Assembly (NCBI GenBank): GCA_017620115.1
Contig: JAFZRB010000041.1
Location: 1 to 19,567, forward strand
DNA from: Clostridia bacterium
GTDB taxonomy: Bacteria; Bacillota; Clostridia; Christensenellales; Aristaeellaceae
Direction: 5' to 3'
Length of the DNA stretch: 19,567 bases
Below are positions 7,848 through 14,903 of this stretch, piece after piece. Made by a program: the position numbers and the translations under genes. Within the stretch, counting starts at the first letter, position 1; each line of letters begins with the position of its first letter. The notes below the pieces were generated by a model that saw only the letters and a program-made list of their open reading frames with translations, ran no database searches and had not been told where the DNA came from.

Positions 7848-8558
7848 ATGTTTGTCGATATGCATCATCATTTGATCTATGGGCTGGACGATGGTGCGCA
7901 GACCTATGAAGACATGAAGGCCATGCTCCTGGGGGCGTATCAGAACGGCGCGGAGGAAATCGTCACGACGCCGCACGTTACGCCGGGGCGGGAACCGTTT
8001 GACGGCGAGCGATATCTGAGCCATTTCCGAGCCGCGCGCCAGCTCTGCCAGGATGAGAATCTCAGCCTGATCCTGCATACCGGCTGCGAGATCCTCTATA
8101 CCGACGACACCGTGCGTCTGCTGGAGAGCGGCGATATCCCGACCATGGCGGACACCGGCTATGTGCTGGTCGAGTTTCTGCCGGGCGATTCTTACGATCG
8201 CCTCAAGCGGGCCGCGCGGGCGCTGGGCAACGTGGGCTACCAGCCCATCTTCGCCCACGTGGAGCGCTACGCGTGTCTGCGAAAGGGTTCCCACCTGGAG
8301 GAGCTCCACGAGGATTATCAGGTCGTCATGCAGGTGAACGCCTCCACGTTTGTGAAAGCCGGCTTTTTTGAACGGCGATGGCTTGACAGGCTGGTAAACC
8401 GGGGCTTCGTCGATCTGGTCTCATCCGACGCGCACAATGTGGACACACGCTGTTTCCGCATGCGCGAATGCTACGATTTCCTGAAAAAGGAATACGGCGA
8501 GGAAATGGCGCAGGAGCTGTGCCACGACCGGGCAAAACGCATATTGGCCGAACAATGA
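7848..8558 (+). CDS. CpsB/CapC/YwqE-type metal-dependent tyrosine-protein phosphatase (PHP family)
   Basis: 236-residue PHP-domain protein. Metal-ligand blocks are DMHHH (H6, H8), GLDDGA (D14, D15), TTPHVTP (H43), GCEILY (E81), FAHVERY (H137) and SSDAHN (D194, H196), which match the Mn-dependent phosphatases that act on the tyrosine-rich tail of CpsD-type kinases. The start ATG is 2 nt after the kinase stop, with AAGGACAGGG upstream. Translational coupling is likely. It is the last gene of the run, and an intrinsic terminator begins at its stop codon. This phosphatase class is characteristic of Bacillota, unlike the low-molecular-weight Wzb enzymes of proteobacteria. Confidence 0.95.
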   Translation: MFVDMHHHLIYGLDDGAQTYEDMKAMLLGAYQNGAEEIVTTPHVTPGREPFDGERYLSHFRAARQLCQDENLSLILHTGCEILYTDDTVRLLESGDIPTMADTGYVLVEFLPGDSYDRLKRAARALGNVGYQPIFAHVERYACLRKGSHLEELHEDYQVVMQVNASTFVKAGFFERRWLDRLVNRGFVDLVSSDAHNVDTRCFRMRECYDFLKKEYGEEMAQELCHDRAKRILAEQ

Positions 8559-8585
8559 CGCGCGCAGAGATGCGCGTGTTTTTTT
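8558..8585 (+). terminator. Strong intrinsic terminator after the tyrosine-phosphatase gene
   Basis: Nine-pair stem (8558-8566 with 8571-8579, one G-U) closed by a GAGA tetraloop and followed by seven T (8579-8585). The stem starts inside the TGA stop codon. It ends the LCP-Wzz-kinase-phosphatase run. Confidence 0.92.
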
Positions 8586-8639
8586 CTGCCCACGTATAAG
8601 CCGGGATCGAGTGTGATTCGGAAGGTTGTCGGCATAACC

Positions 8640-8680
8640 GCCAAAACACAGCTCACCCCCTGCGGATGGCAGGGGGTGAG
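8640..8680 (-). terminator. Terminator of L-rhamnose isomerase gene
   Basis: A perfect 12-bp inverted repeat, CTCACCCCCTGC (8652-8663) with its complement at 8669-8680, loop of 5. On the minus strand it follows the rhaA stop by 20 nt and is trailed by CTGTGTTTTGG, a short T-run. On the plus strand there is no U-tract, but it could back up the terminator at 8558. Confidence 0.7.
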
Positions 8681-8700
8681 TCTATTGTCTGTCCGCGCCG

Positions 8701-9972
8701 TCAGACGCGCTTGCTCATGACATCCTTCTCATACTGCTTGACGATGCCGATCCAGCTGTCGCCGACGGGCACATTCTGCTTCGCGCAGTAGGCGTCCCAC
8801 ACGGCGGAGAAGGGCAGGGTCTTGATCTCTTCCATCAGCGCCAGGCGCTTCGAATAATCGAGGTTGTCCTCGGCTTCACGCAGCAGCGCCGTGGGCTCGA
8901 GGTAGGCCTTCAGCGCGGCCTTCTGGGCGTTGCGCTCGCCGATGACCCAGGCGGCCACGCGGTTGATGGAGGCGTCGAAGAAGTCCAGCGCCACGCACAC
9001 GCGCTTCTCGTAGCCGTTCCGGATGATCTCGCCCATGATGTTCTGCAGCTCGTCGTCCAGGGTGATGACGTGGTCGCTGTCCCAGCGGACGCCGCGGGAG
9101 ACGTGCAGCAGTATGTGATCCAGGAACTGCATGCAGGCCGAGATCTTCGCGGAGATGACCTCAGTGGGATGGAAGTGGCCGGCGTCCAGCGTGACCATCT
9201 TGCCGCGGGTGAGCGCGTAGCCCAACATCAGCTCATGGGAGCCCACGGTGTAGCTCTCCAGGCCGAGCGCGAACAGCTTGCTCTCCACGCCTTCCAGAAC
9301 CAGCTTCTCGTCGATCTTCTTCTCAAAGATCCTGTCAAGCGATTCGATCATGCGCTGGCGGGGCGCGGCGGTGTCGGCGGGCGTGTCCTTCATGCCGTCC
9401 GGCATCCAGTAGTTGATGACGCAGACCTTACCAAGCTGTTTGGCGAACTCCTCGCCGATCTCGCGGCAGCGCTTGCCGTGCTCGATCCAGAAATCGCGGA
9501 CGGCCTTGTCCGGGCTGGACAGGGTGAAGCCGTCCTTCACCATGGCGTGGCCGAAATAGGTGGGGTTGAAGTCCAGGCCCACGTTCTTCTCCTTGGCCCA
9601 GTCCACCCAGCTCTGGAACTCGGCGATGGTGTAGGCGTCACGGTCGATCTTTTTGCCGTGCAGCTCGGCGTAGCTGGCGTGCAGGTTGAACTTGCGCGCG
9701 CCGGGAATCATGCTCATCGCCAGGTCTGCGTCGGCGCGAATCTCATCCGCGTTGCGGGCGCGGCCGGGATAGTTGCCGGTGGTGGCGATGCCGTCCTTGG
9801 CGCCGCCCTCGGCGTTCTCGCAGCCGATCACGTCGTCGGCCTGCCAGCAGTGCATGGAGACGGGCAGCTGCGCCGCCTTCTCCATCGCCTTGTCGACGTC
9901 CACGCCGTACTGCGCGTAGATTTCTTTTGCGTAGTCGTAGCCGGTCTGGATGAGCTTGTCGGAAATAGCCAT
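8701..9972 (-). CDS. rhaA: L-rhamnose isomerase
   Basis: 423 residues (E. coli RhaA has 419). It interconverts L-rhamnose and L-rhamnulose in the cytosol with Mn/Co-type metals. Family landmarks are PVSMHCWQADDV (37-48), TTGNYPGRARNA (64-75), DAGHFHPTE (263-271, H266) and RWDSDHV (296-302, D298 and D300), the last two matching the metal ligands of RhaA. The ATG at 9972 has AAGGAGG 10 nt upstream. An earlier in-frame start at 10038 lies within the predicted -35 box and is rejected. The gene has its own promoter at 10010-10038 and a terminator at 8640-8680, so it can be expressed alone, although read-through from the MmcQ gene 96 nt upstream is possible. No rhamnulokinase or aldolase is visible here. 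Confidence 0.97.
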   Translation of the reverse strand: MAISDKLIQTGYDYAKEIYAQYGVDVDKAMEKAAQLPVSMHCWQADDVIGCENAEGGAKDGIATTGNYPGRARNADEIRADADLAMSMIPGARKFNLHASYAELHGKKIDRDAYTIAEFQSWVDWAKEKNVGLDFNPTYFGHAMVKDGFTLSSPDKAVRDFWIEHGKRCREIGEEFAKQLGKVCVINYWMPDGMKDTPADTAAPRQRMIESLDRIFEKKIDEKLVLEGVESKLFALGLESYTVGSHELMLGYALTRGKMVTLDAGHFHPTEVISAKISACMQFLDHILLHVSRGVRWDSDHVITLDDELQNIMGEIIRNGYEKRVCVALDFFDASINRVAAWVIGERNAQKAALKAYLEPTALLREAEDNLDYSKRLALMEEIKTLPFSAVWDAYCAKQNVPVGDSWIGIVKQYEKDVMSKRV

Positions 9973-10009
9973 CTGTTCAAATCCTCCTTGCGTTTTTTGC
10001 CATGTCGGT

Positions 10010-10038
10010 ATTGTACCTGATTTTGCCGCGGGAATCAA
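10010..10038 (-). promoter_or_regulatory. Sigma-A-type promoter of rhaA with possible operator
   Basis: Minus-strand TTGATT (10038-10033), 17 nt, TACAAT (10015-10010), with predicted start near 10003. An imperfect dyad TGATT-N10-AATCA (10037-10018) spans the spacer and contains CCGCGG at its centre, so it could bind a dimeric regulator. The operator reading is inference. Confidence 0.65.
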
Positions 10039-10068
10039 GGGCTGCCGTGGTTATACTGTAAAACATCC

Positions 10069-10488
10069 TTAGCGGCCTTCGCGCCCGTTTTCATGAAGCG
10101 GACAGACCGCGCAGTCCGTTTCGCAGGAGACGGAAAGCGCCTCCCGCTGCTTCTTTTTGCTGAGGCCGGCCAGCACCAGACGGTAGGAGCGATCCAGCAT
10201 CGTTCTCAGCAGGTCGTCCGGCACATCGCCGTCCGCCTTCACGGAATTCCAGTGATCCTTGTTCATGTAATAGCCGGGGATGATGTCCGGGAACTGCCGG
10301 CGCATCAGCGCGCCCTCCACCGGCTCCAGCTTGAGGTTGACGTAGTATGGCCGGTTATCGTCGTCCAGCAGGACGGCGGCGAACATCTTCCCGCCGATGT
10401 GGTAGCGGATCCAATTCCACTCCGGCTGCAGGTCCTTTGTGACGCCGCGTTTGGCCATCAGGTATTCGTCGATCCAGGGGTACTTCAT
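10069..10488 (-). CDS. MmcQ/YjbR family protein with Cys-rich C-terminal tail
   Basis: 139 residues of the small MmcQ/YjbR fold, which resembles a double-wing DNA-binding module but has no settled biochemical role. Family features are the N-terminal WIDEYLMAKRGVTKDLQPEWNWIRYHIGGKMFA block, KLEP, and PDIIPGYYMNKDHWNSV (68-83), the usual signature near the C-terminal half. An ATG at 10488 with AGGAG 5-6 nt upstream sets the start. It lies 12 nt after the GH2 gene, so the two are almost certainly co-transcribed. After the usual end of the fold the protein carries a tail with C122, C126, C129 and H132, a spacing that could bind metal. DNA binding is only a family suggestion. Confidence 0.88.
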   Translation of the reverse strand: MKYPWIDEYLMAKRGVTKDLQPEWNWIRYHIGGKMFAAVLLDDDNRPYYVNLKLEPVEGALMRRQFPDIIPGYYMNKDHWNSVKADGDVPDDLLRTMLDRSYRLVLAGLSKKKQREALSVSCETDCAVCPLHENGREGR

Positions 10489-10500
10489 AAATCTCCTCGC

Positions 10501-12219
10501 TTATTCCTTCTCGATGGCCGCTTCGCGGGAGGTAATGGCGCGGATCACAGCGGGATCGAACTTCGGGCGGCGGTCATAGTAGTACAGGCCGTTGCGCTCC
10601 TGCTCCACGTCGGTCAGCTGCGTATAGCAGAAGCCCATGTGGTTCGGGTTGTCCAGCAGGGCGTTCGTGAGGCCCCGGTAGCGCTCGATGAACTCTTCCT
10701 CGGTCTTCGGGCCGTTGCCGTAGCCCCAGCCCTCGCCGTCCGGATTCCAGCCGATGCCGCCGTATTCGCTCACGAACACCGGCTGGCCGCCATAGTGCTG
10801 AACCTTGTTGAAGCGGTCGTAGATGATCTCCGCTTCCGGCGCGTAGCGCTCTTTGAACACGGCGGGATCCTGCTCGTAGTCGTGGGTATCGTATATGTCG
10901 GTCTCCGCGTGAATGCCGCCGCTGGCGTCGATGCAGGGGCGCGTGCGGTCGAATGCTTTGGTCACGAGGTAGCTGGTGCGCATGGTCTCGCCGCGCTGGC
11001 CGTGGTTCTGCTCCCCCCACGTCTCGTTCCAGGGGCACCAGCCGACGATCGAAGGCGCGCTGTAGTCGCGGCGCAGCACCTCCAGCCATTCGTCCAGGAA
11101 GATGGGCAGCGTCCAGCCGTCCTTCGGGTCGATGCCCCAGCTGGCCATCTCGCCCCAGCAGATGTAGCCCAGGTGATCCGCCCAGTAGAGGAAGCGGGGC
11201 TCGAACACCTTCTGATGCAGCCGCGCGCCGTTGAAGCCCATGGCCATGGAGCGCTCGATGTCGGCCTTCAAATCCCCGTCGGTGGGCGCGGTATAGATAC
11301 CGTCCGGGTAGAAGCCCTGATCGAGAATCAGGCGCTGGAACACGGGCCGGCCGTTGATGAGGCACTTCATGCCGTCGAAGGAGACGGTGCGCAGCCCGAA
11401 ATAGCTCTTAAGCTCGTCGATCGTCTCGCCGCCGCGCTTGAGCGTGAGGCGCAGGTCGTACAGGTTCGGCTCGCCCACATTCCACAGCCTGGCGTCCTCC
11501 ACGAGCAGCAGGAGCCGCGCCGTCCTGTCGTCCGCGTCCGCGATGATCTCGCCCTGGCCTTCGCCCTCGAAAGACGCTTCCGCGGCCAGCATGACGTCGT
11601 CCGTCGGGCCGTCCAGTTCCGCCTCGATGAGCACGCTGGCGTTGGCCGCGTCGGGCGTAAGGCGCACGTTCGCGATGCGCGTTTCGCCCGTCCACTCCAG
11701 CCAGACCGTCTGCCAGATGCCGGTCGTGCGGGTATAGGAGCAGCCGCGGGAGTGATACTCCGAGCACTGCTTGCCGAAGGGCTGACGGCCCCCGCGCAGA
11801 TCGTCGTCCGCACACACCACGATGGTGTTTTCGCCTTCGTGAACGGCCCGCGTGATTTCGAGCTGGAAGCCCGCATAGCCGCCGCGATGCGTGCCCACCG
11901 ACACGCCGTTCACCCACACCTCGGCCCGGTAGTCGACCGCGCCGAAATTGAGGAAGACGCGCTTGCCCGCGGCCTCTTCCGGCAGCGTAAAGCTGCGCCT
12001 GTACCACACGGCCGCCATGAAATCGGTATAACCCACGCCGGAAAGAGCGCTCTCCGGGCAGAAGGGCACAACGATCTCGCCCGCCAGCTTTTCCTTCTGC
12101 ATAAGGCCACGCGCCCGGCCGGACGCGCCGTGGTCGATCTCAAACTGCCAGGTTCCGTTCAGATTCATCCAGCCGTCGCGCACGAACTGCGGGCGGGGAT
12201 ATTCCTCCCTTGGAATCAT
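10501..12219 (-). CDS. Glycoside hydrolase family 2 enzyme (beta-galactosidase/beta-glucuronidase superfamily)
   Basis: 572 residues with the GH2 order: an N-terminal jelly-roll (about 15-185, LNGTWQFEID then VWVNGVSVGTHRGGY), an Ig-like domain (about 185-275) and a TIM barrel (about 280-572). The retaining pair is visible: acid/base E399 in WCPWNETW and nucleophile E485 in FVSEYGG. There is no signal peptide, so it should act inside the cell on imported glycosides. The ATG at 12219 has GGAGG 8 nt upstream; the longer open frame runs into the promoter and is rejected. It is divergent from a GPH sugar symporter, a usual pairing of uptake and hydrolysis. Beta-galactosidase, beta-glucuronidase, beta-mannosidase or arabinosidase activity cannot be separated from sequence alone. 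It lies upstream of mmcQ and rhaA on one strand. Confidence 0.92.
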   Translation of the reverse strand: MIPREEYPRPQFVRDGWMNLNGTWQFEIDHGASGRARGLMQKEKLAGEIVVPFCPESALSGVGYTDFMAAVWYRRSFTLPEEAAGKRVFLNFGAVDYRAEVWVNGVSVGTHRGGYAGFQLEITRAVHEGENTIVVCADDDLRGGRQPFGKQCSEYHSRGCSYTRTTGIWQTVWLEWTGETRIANVRLTPDAANASVLIEAELDGPTDDVMLAAEASFEGEGQGEIIADADDRTARLLLLVEDARLWNVGEPNLYDLRLTLKRGGETIDELKSYFGLRTVSFDGMKCLINGRPVFQRLILDQGFYPDGIYTAPTDGDLKADIERSMAMGFNGARLHQKVFEPRFLYWADHLGYICWGEMASWGIDPKDGWTLPIFLDEWLEVLRRDYSAPSIVGWCPWNETWGEQNHGQRGETMRTSYLVTKAFDRTRPCIDASGGIHAETDIYDTHDYEQDPAVFKERYAPEAEIIYDRFNKVQHYGGQPVFVSEYGGIGWNPDGEGWGYGNGPKTEEEFIERYRGLTNALLDNPNHMGFCYTQLTDVEQERNGLYYYDRRPKFDPAVIRAITSREAAIEKE

Positions 12220-12271
12220 GCCAATTACCTCCCGTGCCGGGGCGAACGAACGCCTCGGTTTGTTTTGCTTT

Positions 12272-12299
12272 ATTATAGCATACAAACCGGTTCAGTAAA
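12272..12299 (-). promoter_or_regulatory. Sigma-A-type promoter of the GH2 gene with LacI-like operator core
   Basis: Minus-strand TTTACT (12299-12294), 16 nt, perfect TATAAT (12277-12272). The spacer contains the palindrome AACCGGTT (12285-12292) within the wider TGAACCGGTTTG. That has the central-CG symmetry common to LacI-family operators, and its position between -35 and -10 would allow repression. No LacI gene is in the window. Confidence 0.65.
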
Positions 12300-12417
12300 A
12301 GGCTTATTTTTCCGAATCCGCCATATTATCGCGCCTGAGTCCCGCGAAGAACGCGATGCAAAACCACAAATGAGGCGTTTTTATGGCGCTCGGCCGCGTA
12401 AAATAGCGCGCGTGATA

Positions 12418-12446
12418 TTGCCCGATTGCTTTTCCCATGCTATAAT
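12418..12446 (+). promoter_or_regulatory. Sigma-A-type promoter of the symporter operon
   Basis: TTGCCC (12418-12423), 17-nt spacer, perfect TATAAT (12441-12446). The predicted start is near 12453, giving a leader of about 64 nt before the ATG at 12517. Confidence 0.75.
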
Positions 12447-12516
12447 GAACAAGCGTCGCGGCACGCGAATGGCCGCCGGCATCGCGGCCGATCACATCAA
12501 GAGGAGGCTTATCCCC

Positions 12517-13881
12517 ATGAGCAACGTTCGAAAACTGTCAACCGGCAAGGTGTGGTGCTTCGCCGTCGGTCAGTTTGGCTGGTCCGTGCTGGCAGCCCTG
12601 ATTTCCAGCTGGCTGGTGAACTATTACCAGCCCGACCTGGCCGCGCAGGAAGCCGGGCAGACCATCTTCATCCCCCAGGGTCTGGCCATTCTGGGCATAC
12701 TCACCGTACTTGGCGCGATCACGGCCTTCGGCCGCATCTTCGACGCCGTGACCGATCCGCTCATCGCTTCGCTGTCCGACCGCTGCAAGAGCAAGGCCGG
12801 CCGCCGCATTCCCTTCATGCGCGCCGCGGCGATTCCATTCGCGCTGGCCTGTATCCTCACATTCTGGTCGCCCGTAAACGGCGAGAGCTGGGTGAACGCC
12901 GGCTTCCTCTTCCTCATGCTGATGCTGTTCTATTTCTTCATGACAATGTACTGCACGCCCTACAACGCGCTCATTCCCGAACTGGGCGCCGATCAGAAGA
13001 CGCGCATGAGCATCTCCACGGCGATCTCCTTCACCTACATCGCCGGCATGGCGGTGGCTTATGTGGCCCCGGTCGTCTGGGGCGCGCTGCAGGGCATGGG
13101 CCTGGAGCGCGTCATGGCCATCCGCGTCACCTTCACCGTGATTTCACTCATCGGGCTGGCGTGCATGTTCGTGCCGGTGTTCACCATCCGCGAGAAGGAC
13201 TACGTGCAAGCCGCGCCGAGCGAGTCCACGGCCTTCAAATCGCTGACGGCGACGTTCCGCAACCACGATTTCCGCGTGTTCGTGGCCTCCGATATCGCCT
13301 ATTTCCTGGGCATCACCATGTTCCAGACGGCGCTGCCCTTCTTCGTCACGTCGCTTCTGAAGCTGGATGAGAGCATGTCCACGGTGTACTTCGTGCTCAT
13401 GACGGCGCTCTCCGTGCTGTTCTACGTGCCGGTCAATAAGCTCACGCCGAAATTCGGAAAAAAGAAGATCATCCTGGTCGCGTTCTGCATCTTCACCGTC
13501 AGCTTCGTGTTCACGGCGTTCTTCGGCTCCCTGCTGCCCATTCCGGTGGCGGTTCAAGGCTTCATCCTCTGCGTGCTGGCCTCTCCGGCGCAGGCCATCT
13601 TCGGCATCCTGCCCCAGGCCGTGGTGGCGGATATCGCCGAGTACGACGCCCTCGAAACCCACGAGAACCGCAGCGGCATGTTCTACGCCGCGCGCACCTT
13701 CGCGTTCAAGCTGGGCCAGTCCATCGCCATGCTGCTGGTGACGGCTTTCGCCACCATCGGCCCGGAGACCGGCCTGGGCTACCGCATCACCGCCGTGGCG
13801 GCGGCCGCGGTGTGCCTGCTGGGCGGCGTGCTGTTCATGCTCTATGACGAAAAGAAGGTCTATGCCAGGATCCTGAAATGA
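12517..13881 (+). CDS. GPH-family (MelB-like) sugar:cation symporter, MFS superfamily
   Basis: 454 residues, about 12 transmembrane segments. The glycoside-pentoside-hexuronide signature is clear: FGRIFDAVTDPLIASLSD (71-88) and GRRIPF (95-100) between helices 2 and 3, and PQAVVADIAEYD followed by RSGMFYAARTF before the last helices. Members couple sugar or glycoside entry to Na+ or H+ at the cytoplasmic membrane. The ATG at 12517 has GAGGAGG 9 nt upstream. The frame is open far upstream, but no signal supports an earlier start and the promoter lies at 12418-12446. It is divergent from an intracellular GH2 enzyme and is first in a three-gene operon. Substrate identity is unproved; a beta-linked glycoside or uronide that the GH2 enzyme can cleave is the simplest inference. 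Confidence 0.93.
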   Translation: MSNVRKLSTGKVWCFAVGQFGWSVLAALISSWLVNYYQPDLAAQEAGQTIFIPQGLAILGILTVLGAITAFGRIFDAVTDPLIASLSDRCKSKAGRRIPFMRAAAIPFALACILTFWSPVNGESWVNAGFLFLMLMLFYFFMTMYCTPYNALIPELGADQKTRMSISTAISFTYIAGMAVAYVAPVVWGALQGMGLERVMAIRVTFTVISLIGLACMFVPVFTIREKDYVQAAPSESTAFKSLTATFRNHDFRVFVASDIAYFLGITMFQTALPFFVTSLLKLDESMSTVYFVLMTALSVLFYVPVNKLTPKFGKKKIILVAFCIFTVSFVFTAFFGSLLPIPVAVQGFILCVLASPAQAIFGILPQAVVADIAEYDALETHENRSGMFYAARTFAFKLGQSIAMLLVTAFATIGPETGLGYRITAVAAAAVCLLGGVLFMLYDEKKVYARILK

Positions 13882-13895
13882 GAGGAGGGATTGCT

Positions 13896-14879
13896 ATGAA
13901 TGCCGACAAGCGCTTCAACGTCGACGGCCTCGTGCTCTCAGCGCGTTACGAGGACACGATGAACGACTGCGTTTTGCCTTACCTCGCGGAAAAATGCGAA
14001 AAGACCATGGTGGAGGGCGACGGGAACAAGCCCATCGCCTGCTACAGCTACGCGGCGGAGCGCCCGCGCGGCACAGTGCTCGTGCTGCACGGCTTTACCG
14101 AGAACGCGTATAAATTCTCCGAGCTCATCTATTCTCTCCTGCGGAACGGATTCAGCGTGCTGAGCTGCGATCAGCGCGGCCACGGCAATTCCTGGCGCAA
14201 AGAGGGTCTGCCGGACGCCTCGCTCACCCATGTGGACGACTTTGAGGAATATGTGAAGGATCTGGAGATCATCTGCGACAGGCTGCTGAAAAACATGCCG
14301 AAGCCATACGCCATCTTCGCCCATTCCATGGGCGGCGCGGTGGCCTCGCTGTTTCTGGAGCGCCATCCGGACGTGTTCCGGAAGGCCGTGCTGTGCGCGC
14401 CCATGATCGCGCCCAACACCGGCGCTCCGCTGTTCGCGGTCAAACTGCTGTGCGGCGCGCCGATCCTGCTTGGCAAAGGCGCGAGCCGTCCGTCCTTCAC
14501 GAAGCCCTACAGCGGCCCGGAGAACTTCGCCACATCCTGCGCCAGCGGGCGCGAGCGCTTCGAGTGGTACGACAAGGTGAAGGCTTCGCATCCCGAATAC
14601 CAGAACAACAGCCCCAGCTTCCGCTGGACGTGGGAAGCCATGGGCGTCACGAAAAAGCTGCTCGCTCCCGGCGCGCCGGAGAAGATCGCCTGCCCCGTTC
14701 GCCTTTACGCCGCGGAGAAAGACGGCTCCGTGCTGCCCGGGCCGCAGCAGGCGTTTATCGCCCGCGTGAAGGACGGGATCCGCAGGCAGGTGCCCGGCTC
14801 CAAGCACGAGATCTACCGTTCTCCCGACGCCGTGCTGTTCCCGTGGTGGCATGAGATACTGGACTTCTATAAACAATAG
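13896..14879 (+). CDS. Alpha/beta hydrolase, lysophospholipase/monoacylglycerol-lipase-like
   Basis: 327 residues, cytosolic, with the serine-hydrolase fold. The oxyanion-side block is VLVLHGFTEN (61-70), followed by DQRGHGNS (92-99), the nucleophile elbow FAHSMGGA (S144), and candidate triad partners D276 (AEKDGSV) and H304 (GSKHEIY). The elbow has Ala in place of the first Gly of GxSxG. The pattern fits the Hydrolase_4/PldB group that cleaves lysophospholipids or monoacylglycerols, but esterases on other small esters look the same. The ATG at 13896 with AGGAGGG 6 nt upstream is preferred to the ATG at 13878, which overlaps the symporter stop and lies before that ribosome binding site. It sits 14 nt after the symporter gene, so the two are co-transcribed. 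Confidence 0.9.
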   Translation: MNADKRFNVDGLVLSARYEDTMNDCVLPYLAEKCEKTMVEGDGNKPIACYSYAAERPRGTVLVLHGFTENAYKFSELIYSLLRNGFSVLSCDQRGHGNSWRKEGLPDASLTHVDDFEEYVKDLEIICDRLLKNMPKPYAIFAHSMGGAVASLFLERHPDVFRKAVLCAPMIAPNTGAPLFAVKLLCGAPILLGKGASRPSFTKPYSGPENFATSCASGRERFEWYDKVKASHPEYQNNSPSFRWTWEAMGVTKKLLAPGAPEKIACPVRLYAAEKDGSVLPGPQQAFIARVKDGIRRQVPGSKHEIYRSPDAVLFPWWHEILDFYKQ

Positions 14880-14903
14880 GATTTGGGGAGCGGGAATTAT
14901 ACC

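Larger units (their letters stand above)
12220..12516. promoter_or_regulatory. Divergent regulatory region between GH2 and sugar symporter
   Basis: A 297-nt gap carrying back-to-back promoters (listed separately). Between them are a 6-bp inverted repeat, ATCGCG at 12328-12333 and CGCGAT at 12352-12357, and a poly-T patch at 12307-12311. No small gene or known RNA was recognised. The layout would allow one regulator to control both directions. Confidence 0.55.

Noticed and set aside
8652..8680. The perfect 12-bp hairpin as a riboswitch or regulatory RNA
   Set aside because: Its place 20 nt beyond the rhaA stop, simple stem-loop form and following T-run fit a terminator better.
9070..10020. 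A 316-codon plus-strand open frame opposite rhaA
   Set aside because: rhaA on the other strand is unmistakable, and this frame shows only Val/Ala/Leu/His-rich filler without a ribosome binding site.
10093..10125. CxxxCxxC in the MmcQ tail as a radical-SAM iron-sulfur motif
   Set aside because: Radical-SAM enzymes carry this motif near the N-terminus of a TIM barrel. Here it is in the last 18 residues of a 139-residue protein, so simple metal binding is the only reasonable reading.
10093..12516. In-frame upstream extension of the symporter by about 808 codons
   Set aside because: The extension runs antisense through GH2 and MmcQ and upstream of the promoter at 12418-12446. A strong GAGGAGG site places the start at 12517.
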